A stretch of DNA of 64,000 nt from Pocillopora verrucosa (Eukaryota; Cnidaria; Anthozoa; Scleractinia; Pocilloporidae), in the NCBI RefSeq assembly GCF_036669915.1, contig NC_089321.1, forward strand, positions 13,754,792 through 13,818,791. The letters run 5' to 3'. This document shows, in pieces, positions 12,475 through 23,400 of the stretch. How positions within the stretch are numbered: position 1 is the first letter of the stretch; each line of letters starts with the position of its first letter. A program made the position numbers and the translations under genes. Below the pieces are notes generated by a model. That model saw only the letters and a list, made by a program, of their open reading frames with translations. It had not been told where the DNA came from and searched no databases.

Positions 12475-13146
12475 TTAGTTGAATGAAAAGCGCTCGTTGA
12501 TTCCGTGGGGTTTAAGGGTGCCGATTTGGAATATAAATTTTTGTTCTAGTGTTTTACGGCTTTCCGAACTGCCTAGATGTAAGGAAAGGCCGCAAACTGC
12601 CATATGCTGTTTAGAATGATAGGGAAGATTAAAGTGTCCAGCGACTGGTTTGGATGCGTCCTTGTCATTTCTTTCCACATCGCGAAGGTGTTCTCGGAAT
12701 CGGTCACCCAGTCGTCTTCCTGTTTCGCCGATGTATAACTTATTGCAATAAGTGCAAGTTATGCAGTAAATAACATTGGCGGAGGTGCACGTAAAGGTAA
12801 AGTCTTTCGAAAAATGAAAAATTTTGTGCAAGCACCAAGTTGAATGAGAGCAAAACCCGCTACATGACGGTCCCGTACAGGAAACCGCATCCTTGGTGAT
12901 GGTGACCTCTTGGATGTATCCCATGGTGTCAAGTAGTGTGAAGCAAAACTTTGACATGCTTACGTCACATTTAACAACATCTATGTTTACATCCTGTACG
13001 TTTTTTTCAAAAAACTTCAATTTCTTTTTGGCAGCTCCTTTTTCTTTACTCTTCTTTTTTTGAGATTTTCGTTTCTTGTCAGCCCTGTGAGTGTCTTTTA
13101 CGTTGATGTTGTAATCGTCCTGTGCCATTTCGATATCGGATAACAC
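12475..13146 (-). CDS. GIY-YIG endonuclease ORF, Penelope-like C-terminus with an unusual N-terminus
   Basis: The frame is uninterrupted for 223 residues. From about residue 125 it reads NVIYCITCTYCNKLYIGETG, RLGDRFREHLRDVE, AGHFNLPYHS and LEQKFIFQIGTLKPHGINERF. This is the GIY-YIG domain at the end of Penelope-like retroelement proteins; catalytic-type Tyr, Arg and Glu residues are in place. No reverse transcriptase precedes it. Instead the N-terminus is Lys-rich (KKRKSQKKKSKEKGAAKKK, likely nuclear) and then has a Cys/His cluster SCTGPSCSGFCSHSTWCLHK ending in a WCxH motif reminiscent of SWIM zinc fingers. Whether this is a true fusion, a 5'-truncated element read into flanking sequence, or a captured host exon cannot be settled here. 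Expression is unproven. Confidence 0.7.
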   Translation of the reverse strand: MLSDIEMAQDDYNINVKDTHRADKKRKSQKKKSKEKGAAKKKLKFFEKNVQDVNIDVVKCDVSMSKFCFTLLDTMGYIQEVTITKDAVSCTGPSCSGFCSHSTWCLHKIFHFSKDFTFTCTSANVIYCITCTYCNKLYIGETGRRLGDRFREHLRDVERNDKDASKPVAGHFNLPYHSKQHMAVCGLSLHLGSSESRKTLEQKFIFQIGTLKPHGINERFSFN

Positions 13147-13185
13147 AAATAAATACCAAGTTTATCACAATTTAATTAAATTGTT

Positions 13186-13259
13186 TTCGTAGCTCAAGTG
13201 GATCAGGCGTTTGGCCGGTGATCGGGAGGTCGTTGGTTCGAACCCCATCGAGACTAATT
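13186..13259 (+). repeat. tRNA-derived sequence (SINE head)
   Basis: TAGCTCAAGTGGATCAGGC resembles an A box/D arm, and GTTGGTTCGAACCCC resembles a B box/T arm. The acceptor stem does not pair well and the anticodon arm is irregular, so I call it tRNA-derived rather than a tRNA gene. Confidence 0.55.
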
Positions 13260-13317
13260 CTTTTTTCGTGTTAAAAAAAACCAACCAACCAAACTATCTC
13301 GGCATTTTTTGATATTT

Positions 13318-13430
13318 TATATATTTTTTTATATTTTTATATAAATTTTTTAAAATTTTTATATAAATTTTTTAAAATTTTTATATAAATTTTTTAAAAT
13401 TTTTATATAAATTTTTTTAAATTTTTTTTA
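13318..13430. repeat. AT-rich tandem repeat, period about 22 bp
   Basis: About four to five near-identical units containing TTTTATATAAATTTTTTAAAA abut the right minisatellite end of the 1.8 kb element. Confidence 0.85.
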
Positions 13431-13805
13431 TTTTTTGTGTGCCTCGCATGCCTCGCATGCCTCGCACGCCTCGCACGGTGCCTCGCACGGTGCCTCGCAC
13501 GGTGCCTCGCACGCCTCGCACGGTGCCTCGCACGGTGCCTCGCACGCCTCGCTGCCTCGCACTTTGTAAGGACCCAAATATGTTAATAGGCTATTGTTTA
13601 TGTATACCTAAAACTTCTACTCTCACTCCGCTAAGACAAAAAAATTCTGCCGTGCAATAAGTCTTAAGTCCTTTTTACAGGCTCAAAATGTATCTGAATT
13701 GATAAACTAGCTCTGTAACCTCGATCTGCGAGTAGACAATATCACGTAAAGTAACTTGACTTCTGCAGCAATAACTAAATGTAAAAAAAAACGTCCTTAT
13801 TAACT

Positions 13806-13960
13806 GTTATTGTCATCGTGGAGTAAAAAGATAAATTTAACATTTCTACTCTTACCTTTGAAGTTAATATGTGTTCCACAGTGGTTTGCTACTAGACAGG
13901 GTTAATAAAGTCAACCTACATAGGACGCCATCGCCATCTTGTAGACGCAGCCTTGTTCCC
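13806..13960. repeat. Segmental duplication, copy 3, right part
   Basis: TTATTGTCATCGTGG, TAAATTTAACATT, CACAGTGGTTTGCT and AAGTCAACCTACA parallel copy 2 (CTACTGCCATCGTAGG, GAATTTAACATT, ATGATTTGCTTC, AAGTCGACAAC). This continues copy 3 after the inserted element. Confidence 0.5.
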
Positions 13961-14106
13961 GGGTTTCTCTCTCTTATTTGCTCCAAAGAAGAAAAGAGGA
14001 GACTGGGGACAAGATCAGGTTTGTCAACAGGTGGACATATTAAATAAGAATCTATTGATTGTAAATATATGAAAATCATATGCGGTTGAAGAAACGAATA
14101 AGGATG

Positions 14107-14297
14107 TAATCCTCGCAGTTATGAACACTTCTTAAGTAGTGATGAAAAGAAGGCCTGAAAAAAATTTCAGGCCTCTACGGGATTTGAACCCATGACCTTT
14201 GCGATACCAGTGCAGCTTGGTATCGCAGAGGTACCAAGAATTTTGTTCAGGCCTTACTTTCACTACTACTTACGTAGTTTTCAGAACTGCAATAATC
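14107..14297. mobile_element. Two tRNA-derived SINE pieces in inverted orientation
   Basis: The left piece is on the minus strand: tail (AGGCCTGAAAAAAATTTCAGG) then B-box region GATTTGAACCCATGACC. The right piece (GGTATCGCAGAGG then TTCAGGCCTTAC) is in plus orientation. The junction forms a small palindrome around GATACCAGTGCAGCTTGGTATC. Same family as the SINE at 14952-15270. Confidence 0.7.
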
Positions 14298-14448
14298 TAT
14301 TATTTCATTATTTTTATTAATATTCGTCGCTAAGTTTTAACGATGCGACTTTTCAGTGGGGATTAATTTTTAGTCAGCGGTTAAGCAGGTGTTTTGCCAG
14401 TAGGGGGTGTAAGACTACAACATTTGCCTTCTTAGTGGCGTAATCGAA

Positions 14449-17400
14449 ATGGCGGATCGAGACTTCGTAGAAGTAACTGATAATGGGGAGTCCCTCTCAG
14501 GTGCATCGCTGCTAGCGTCTGCCCTGAAGATTCAAGGTGTGGAATACATGTTTGGAGTTGTAGGAATACCAGTCATAGAGATAGCAGGGGCAGCGCAAGC
14601 AGAGGGAATCAAATACATTGGTATGAGAAACGAACAAGCGGTAAGTGATTGGTGAGGAACTTTTCCTTTAAGCACTACCATTGCAAGTAGTCTAACTTGT
14701 GATTAGGCGTTTCTCGTGTAGCAGCGCAAGAATCGGCGGTCGACTGTTCTGCAGTTATTCACACAATCTCCCCCCTCCCCCTCCCCCTCCCCCTCCACCC
14801 TGTTAGTCACTGTCACGCGCTCCCACTCCCACTACACGCTGTTATACACACAATCTCCCCCCTCTCCCTCCCTTCTTTTCAAGATAGGGACGCCTGATGC
14901 AGGGTACAGTTTGTCTGATCTAAGTATAATTTGGATAACATGAGTGAACTTTTTTTTCAGGTCCTATTTACAACTACTAGTTTCAGTAGTGTTCTTAGCT
15001 GCGAGGATCTTCTAATTTCATCTTTCCACCGCAGTGCAAATATGTGAATTTTCATATATCTAAATTTTCATTCACTTGGATGTTTATTTGTACCCAATTC
15101 ATTGACCAGCTCCCAGTTGGCTTGTTAGCTCAATTGGTAGAGCGCTGCACCGGTATCGCAGAGGTCATGGGTTCAAATCCCGTACGGGCCTGAAATTTTT
15201 TTCAGGTCCTATTTACAACTACTAGTTTCAGTAGTGTTCTTAGCTGCGAGGATCTTCTAATTTCAACTTCATGAGTGAACTTATCCTTACAGGCGTGTTA
15301 TGCGGCATCAGCGGTTGGATATTTGACTGGACGGTAAGATATTCAGTTTGTTTTCTATCAATTACTGAATTTACCATCCAAGGATTTTACTGTGCAATAT
15401 AACATGGGCTCTTTTGAACCCATGAAAATGAGAGATAGGAAAAAAACCCTTGAGGAATAATTTATCTCAAATGCAAAATTCAGAACGACCACAAATTACC
15501 ATGTATTGAGCCAAATCATAAAGCAGCTAAGTTATAATATCACAGATTTAATCCTGAGAGGATTGTCAACACTATACTGTCCCTACCCTCCATAATTGCA
15601 CAGTTTGTCTGTAATTCTGTAAACCATTATAGGTATTTGAAAGTGATACTTAAGGCATTGAAACTAAGATAAAAAAAAAATACCCACAAGATACAGGTTC
15701 ATATTCATTTATGATCTAACTGAATGGTTGTTTGCAGACCTGGTGTCTGTCTTGTAGTTTCTGGTCCAGGATTATTGCATACTCTTGGAGGAATGGCAAA
15801 TGCAATGAGTAACTGCTGGTAAGTTTACGCAGATTATTGTGAGATGATGTTTTTTAAACTTTGATGATTAAAGTACTCTTAAAAAACAGTTGAAAAAATG
15901 ATGTTAATGTGTTTCTTGAAAACAAACTACATTGATCAACAAAAGAGTAAAAATCATATATTTGTGTGGATGTAAGACCCTGCAAAAGTTGAGTTTCTGG
16001 AAATTTGTTATTCACTCTGCAGTCTCAACTGCTTCCTTTCTCAACCTTTAATATAATTTGCAACATTATTTTAGTTGAATAGTTTTGAGCATAATTATCA
16101 AATGGAAGAAGGTGTTGTCCATTAGAAACATCATGTTAACTGCAATGGGGCAATGGAAACATCAGATTCCCCAATGAGGAATCAAACCTAAGACTTTCAG
16201 ATTTGTTGTCATTATGCTTGGCCACTGAACCATAAAAACAATAGCATCCATTTGGAGCCAAAATAGGCACAGGTATTTGACCACAGACATAATTTGTTCC
16301 AAGATGACCAAAGTGTAAGGAAAACTGTGAGCTACAAGGAACAATAACGGAAATTCTTTTTTTTTGAACATTCATTTGCTGTCACATACTTCTCTATTTG
16401 TGGTTACTACCAGGACTATATTGCTAACCTTTTGACCTGAGTGACTAGCATCTCATCTCTTGGTACGTGATTACCCCTGAATCAAAAATTAACAGCACAA
16501 GAATTAACCTAAGGAAATGATCTAAAGAAGCTCTTGGCTTTTAAATAAATTCTCCTTGTCAACATCTAAAGAAATGTGTGGGTAGCAGTATGGAGAATTT
16601 GCATACTGATGTTAGGGTGTGAAGGGTATTGAATGATTGTTCTTCAGGCCTGTGTTAGTGATCGGTGGGTCAAGTGATGTTGATCAAGAAAGCATGGGTG
16701 CTTTTCAAGAATTTCCACAGGTTTGTAAGTACTCAATACTTCTCTTATGCATTTTATTTAGGGTACAGTGGTTTGAAAAAGCACTGTTTGCAATAGACAG
16801 GGAACTTAACCCTTTCACTTCCAAGATCTCATTAGTAATTCTCATCACAGTCTGCTTTACAATTCTTATGATGTCAGTTTGGAGAATTTGGTGTTGGATC
16901 AACCAATAATCCACTAATGGATGTTTTCCTTTATTCTCATCACTTGACTGCTTGACATTGTGTTGATATTGTAAGGAGAAATTCTCTCTTGGTCAGTCAC
17001 GGGAGTTAATTTATTCTTTTCTGCACCCTATATGAAATGTTCTTCCTATTTAAGCTTTTATGAACATCAAATAATACAGACAATTGAAATCAATATGCCT
17101 CTCTCATATGTGCTAGCTTTATATCCATGCATTGTTCTTCTGGGCACTTCTCTTTTTTGTGGTAACCATGTTATGTTAAGTAATATATTTTTTAAGAACT
17201 AGGTGTTTCCAGCATTACAAATCTACCTGCCTAGCACTATTATAGGTTATCACACTTTCTGTTGGTTTTTTGGAATGTTTCTATTAGATGAAACTAGTAC
17301 AAGTTACTTTTATTGTAACTGCTTCTTGTCACACAGGTTAGATTGCTACTCGATTATGGTGAAACCCCTTGTATTTGATCAACTTTCTGTAGACCAGTGT

Positions 17401-20400
17401 TTTCAATTGCCAAGAACTCTTCACTTATGATTTTATTATCCCAGGTTGAAGCAGCAAGACCTTACAGCAAGTATTCAGCAAGACCAAGCAGTGTAGGAGT
17501 GATACCATTCTTTGTTGAAAAGGTAAAGAAGGCAGATTCATTTATTTTAGGAAGATGTGGAAAAGTCCATCTTTCTGGGTCTGTCAACTTCCTCCTAGAA
17601 AAGATACTTCAACAGCAATAGTAGAACTTTTGCTGCAATTTTGCAGTATTTTTTAATATTTTGTAGTCCAGCAGATAATTAAACTTCTCTGAAAGATTAC
17701 ATCAACTTTTAGAAATCAGGTAATGTTTTATTACTGATTATTTTTTGTGACTTTTTATGCTATAATTTTATTAATAGGCAGTGCGGACAAGTATGTATGG
17801 AAGACCTGGTGCATGTTATCTGGACTTACCAGGGAATATGATTACAGAAAAGGTTGCAGCCTGCAAGGCAAGGTGACTAGCAGTACACACAATGTAAAGT
17901 TGTTCAAGGGTAGTATAAGTATGCTGTAGGACAGATTGGTGGTTAAAGTTTGAACTTTTTTAATTTGTAAATCATTAAAATACTTAAGAGAAAAAAAGAC
18001 TCCAAGAAAATCATTAGGCTGCTGTAAGCAATTGACATAGAGTTTAACACAAGTCAATGTACTTGAGATTCTTTTACAGGAGCTTCAGTTTGATAGCTTG
18101 ATGTTCCATGAATTTAAAGAATCACATTTGGTTTCAGTCATAAAAAACTATATTTTATTTTCTTTTTTTTTAAACCAAGTAGCATTTGAGGCTTAAATTG
18201 ATATTTTTATGTACATTTTGCTACTAACATTAAATTCAAACTTGGTAAATGTGGTGAATTGTACCTCAGAGGCCTAAAATCTGTAGTTTGACTTTGATTA
18301 AACAGTTTTTTCACACTCAGGAAAATTTGCTGTTCACCTCCTCCACCCAAGTGTCTAGCCGATCCATTTGCTGTTGACAAAGCTGTCCAGGTTCTCAGTG
18401 ATGCAAGAAAACCTCTAGTTATAATTGGAAAAGGTACTAGCTAAAAAAAAAACTTCCAATTAATTTTTCTTTAATTAATGCCAAAGAAGAAATGATTTGG
18501 TTGGATCTATTGCTGGACGTAAAGAGACCAAATTTTTAAGGGAAAGAAAATATTTTAACCCTTTAACCCCTGAGAGTGACTAGCATCTAATTTCTCCCAA
18601 CAGTATAACCCCTGTATCACACAGTAAAGTCATGAGAATAAAGGAAATGATCACCAACTAAAATGTTCTCTTGATTGTTAACCAAATTCTCCTTGTCAGC
18701 ATCTTAGGAAATGTATAGAAAACAGTATGGAGAATATACATACTGATGTTAAGGTGTAAAAGATGAAATTTAAAGTTCCAGTTACCCATTTTAACCCTTT
18801 ACACCCAAACATCAGTATGTCTATTCTCCATGCTGTTCTTCATACATTTCTTAAGGAGTTAACAAAGAGAATTTGTTGAACAATCAAGAGCTTATTTAGT
18901 TGGTGATCATGTCTTATATTCTCATGACCTTAATGTTTGATTCAGAAGTGATAATGTAAGGAGAAATTAGATGCTAGTCACTCTTAGGGGTTAAAGGGTT
19001 AAGAGCTGTCTGCTGTGTTCATTGTACCTGGTGTAAAAGAGTGACAAAAAATGCCACACTTCTTACAAAGTGTTAGCTTTTTCTTCAGATAAGTGTCTAA
19101 TCATATGGACTTAGGAGAGCTGGGTATGCAAGAGTCAGGAATTATTATATCCAAATATCATTTGTTAGCTGCATTTTGTTCTAAACCTCTTTGACTTTAT
19201 AGAGTGATTAGCATCTAATTTCTCCTTACAATATCAACCTTGAATCAAACAGTAAATTCACAAGAATAAATGAAATGATCACCAACCTAAGAAGCTCTTG
19301 ATTGTTAACCAAATTCTCCTTGTCAGCACCTTAGGAAATGTATAGAGAACAGTATGGAGAATATACATACTGAAATTAGGGTGTAAAGGGTTTATTACAC
19401 AATCTACAACAGTCTGACCTCTTCAATTGTATAGTCGGTATTCATATTGGATATTCAATTTCCTTTTGCAGGTGCTGCATACGCATGTGCTGAGAAACCT
19501 CTCCAGGAATTTGTAGAGAGATGCAAGTTGCCATTTCTCCCCACCCCCATGGGGAAGGGAGTGATTTCTGATGAACATCCCCTCTGTGTAGCTGCAGCCA
19601 GATCAAGGTAAGTACCACTAGTTATTCTTTATAAGTATCATGAAATACAAGCTATTACTATACAGTTATGATAAATATAAACTAGGGAGATGTTGCACAT
19701 TTTTCCCAAGGAAAAAAGGCAAGTTTCCTTTCTGATACAAACTTCAGGAATTTCTACAATGGGGAATTTTTCTGCAAGCAACAAACTTACTGCTCACTCA
19801 TTCAGTTATTATTGATATCTCAGTAATGGCTAAAAGCATTAGGTATGATTCTTCTAGTGATTAAAGGGATGCAGGCATTCTGATTGGTTGAGGATTGCAT
19901 CATATCTTGCTTTATTCATGTCCTTAAGCAATTACAGAAAACCCTTTGGAAAACAATTCCATGTTTAATCAGCCAAAACAACCTCAACACAGTGACGTGG
20001 CTTATAATAAAACCTGGTAAAAAGTCCTCAAAAATACAGCTCTCAAAAACTAAATGCACACACACAATAATTGCATGTGTCACTTTGCTTATGAGCTTAC
20101 AAATTGAAAATGTTTCTGAGCCTGCGTGCATGCATGCTGATCACACACCATGCTAGTTCAGTTACTGTCTTCCTAACAAGTCATCTCATGTTTTGTGATT
20201 GTCATGGAGGAAAGGATGAATGCAATAGAAGATAAGTTAAGTCCATAGAGCACAAAACTAACCATATGTATACCACCAGGCTTGAGGTCACACGTTTGCA
20301 GATTGAATTAGATAAACCTGATTGAATTAGATAAACCTGTTAAATTCTAATGGAGACTGGCTACTTATCTCAATTTGATAAAAGTGAACAAAACGATAAA

Positions 20401-23400
20401 AACAGAATGGTGCTAACAACACAATGAATTTACAACAGAATTGGGAAGCACCTGTCTGAGCAATATTACACCGAAACAACTGTTTTCCTCAGACTTCATC
20501 TGCAGGACTATTCAAAAATATTCACTTTGTCTTTGGCCAATAATTGTTAATTGTGCTAGTCACATTAATATCCCTTATGCTTATATATACTTTTGTCCTC
20601 AGAGCCTTATCTCAAGCTGATGTGATCTTTCTGTTTGGTGCAAGATTGAACTGGATTCTTCATTTTGGGAAACCGCCAAGATTTAGGCCTGATGTTAAAA
20701 TAATACAGGTATATAATCAAATAAGCTGTCAGTAAATACTTATCCATACATTTTCTAGCAAACAGGTAATGGTAATACTCAAACTTATCAGGTAGACATT
20801 TACTTGATGTAACACCAAGTTCTCATGACTTATGTACAAGGAAATGTGTAGCAGCTAGAGGCGAGAATTAACAATCAGATCTTGGGGAGTTAAAGGGTTG
20901 AAATATACCCTTATCTTAATTTGCATGAGCCATCTTAATTTAATTAGTGTTGCTCCATGGATTTTGAAATCTTATGTAACCATTTAAATACAACTGTCCT
21001 AGTTAAAATTAAGGAATACAATTATACCATTCAGTGACTTTCTCGTTTAGCGTGGATTGTTGCTCAACTTTTGTATTTCTCTAGATTGATCTCCATGCAG
21101 AGGAAATGAATAACAATGTACGTGCAGAGGTTGTGCTTTTGGGAGATTTAAATAGAGTAGCAGAACAGGTACGCCTGTATGATTAGCTTGTAGCTCCTCA
21201 AAAAGTCTTTGTCTCTAATATGTATTGGTAGGTACAGCTTTAGATGTGTGGCTTAAACTTTTCAAAGTTGTCTCTTGGCCTCCTTAAAAGGCCTGTAAGC
21301 CTCAAGAGTGACTAGCATCCAATTTCTCCTTACATTATCACCCCTGAAACAAACATTGAGGTGACAAGAATATAGGAAATGATCATGAACCAAAAAAACT
21401 CTTCATTGTTAATCCAATCTTCCTTGTTAGCACCTTGGGAAATATAAAAAGAACAGTATGGAGATTATACAAACTGATGTTTTGGTGTAAAGAATTCATC
21501 TCTAACCTCTTGTTTTCCATTTTGGTTTATTCCTTCTTCTTTGCTGTACCTACACATTCAAAAACTCTAGTTGTCTCTAGGTGTCATACTATTTAAGGGC
21601 TAAGAAAAAGGTCTGGGCTTGAGTCAAGTAGCCCACATGGCATCAAAACTTATCCCAGTCTCCAATGCACAAAAAGACAAGGAGTTTTGGTACTTCTCCT
21701 TGGATGGGATGCTTTTTGATTGTTGATTACCCCTCAGCATTTTTTTTAGGTTTCTAAATGTTGGCTGCTATCCATTTATATTCCTGGGTGAAGAGAGGCA
21801 CTGTGTGGCTAAATTATCTTGCCAAGATCACAATGCAATGAGTAGACCAGGTCTTGCACCTCTGGACACAGATTCAGGTGTACCAATTGTCAGGCCATGG
21901 CACCTCCAATAAGATTGAAAAATGCTGTTATATAGCACCTTAACCTTTTTTCTCCCATGAGTGACCAAGACAGAATTTCGCCTTACAATATCAATACAAT
22001 ATCAACTAGATAAGTGATGAGAATAAAGAAAAATATCAATTTGGGAATAATTAGTTGATCCAATACTAAATTCTCTGAACTAACATTATAAGAATTGTAT
22101 GGTTGACAGTGAGGAGAATAACAAATTTGATCTGGGAATTAAAGGGTTAAAACCTCTTTTGTTTTGTTTTAGTTTGATCAATAAGAACTACAACTCTCAG
22201 TGAGGTCTGATAAAGCCTCTATTTTAAAACCTGATAAACTTTTTGTCCATTCTTAAATTGTGTCTGATAAAGTGCTTTAGTGAACCCACAAGTTCCACTA
22301 TTTGAGAATTCAAGGCAAGTTATTTTTGTTTGTAGCTGGGAGAAGCAGTAAAGAGGAAATTTGGAGAAGATCTAGCAAATCCATGTGGTTCCCCCAGCTG
22401 GAGAAAAGAACTCAAGGAAAAGTCAGAAACTAACAAACAAGTCAATGAGGTATAGGTATTGTTTTTGCTTAATTTTTTCTACTTTGAGTTCAAAGTCGCT
22501 CTTTTAAGTATTGGTTTCACAGCACTTTATCAAATTTTGCTCATAGTATGAATTTATATTTCAACAGGAACTTGCCAACGAGACTTCTGTTCCAATGAAT
22601 TACTACCAAGTTTATGGTCAGGTTAGTGGAATATTCATATTTTTAAAATCATCGTGCAAGCGTGGTGGTCCATATCGCCAAATATGATCTCAGCTTCCCT
22701 GGCATAAGGTGACCAGAAGTATTCCTTCTGCTCTTAGCTGAGATTTCTACAAAATTGCCAGGTCTTCCCTATAAATACTTCTAGGCCCTTAGAAGCAATG
22801 AGTTTCCCAGGACTTTAACCCAGACCTCTAGAAACGGATTCTAGCTCACGAGCCATGAAACTGAACATTTCATTTACCTTCCTGTCCATATGGACTGTTA
22901 CATGTAATTTAATGAGTACCAGTACTCTTACAAATAGTCCTAGTGGCCTTATATGGTCTTACATTCTTCACAAGAGGCATGGTTACATAGCTTGGGGTGG
23001 GGAGTGAACAAGTTTGAAGCACAGGAATATACTTTTCCTGGAAAACAGGAGGTAAGGGATTTCGCTGGATTGAAACTGGTACTTTTCTTCATTTTGTAGC
23101 TCACAAAGCGTTTACCGCGTGACTGTGTTATAGTTAATGAAGGAGCAAACACAATGGACATTGGACGAACCATGATACCCAATCACCTCCCTCGAAACAG
23201 GTATGATGTAATTTCGTTCATTTTTTTTATTTTCAAAATCTGTCGTAAATCTGTTTTAACTTAGTAGTTACTCAGAGACTTGATTACTTTTCATGATCAG
23301 TCTTCACAAGACACTATTAGACCAACACTGTCGGAACTTAACCTTTTAAACCCTAAGATTGACCAGCATCTAGTTTCTCCTTACAATAATACTGCTAATT

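Larger units (their letters stand above)
11738..13563. mobile_element. 1.8 kb element with minisatellite terminal inverted repeats
   Basis: The left end is an array of GCGAGGCGTGCGAGGCAT-like units (about 11740-11808). The right end is the reverse complement array (CCTCGCACGGTG and CCTCGCACGC units, about 13441-13562). The outermost 28 bases match as inverted repeats, apart from the first base. Between them lie a minus-strand GIY-YIG ORF with a Penelope-like 3' tail, a tRNA-like sequence and an AT-rich tandem repeat. It sits inside copy 3 of the segmental duplication: removing it restores a spacing of about 325 bp between landmarks that are about 290 bp apart in copy 1. That supports one insertion, but I could not identify a target-site duplication. 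The family is not known to me. Confidence 0.6.

Noticed and set aside
13439-13660. Plus-strand ORF rich in PRTPRTV repeats
   Set aside because: It is translation of the CCTCGCACGGTG minisatellite at the right end of the 1.8 kb element.
15119-15191. A tRNA gene in HACL1 intron 1
   Set aside because: A and B boxes are present, but position 33 is not T, the anticodon stem has a mismatch, and the sequence is embedded in a SINE with target-site duplication.
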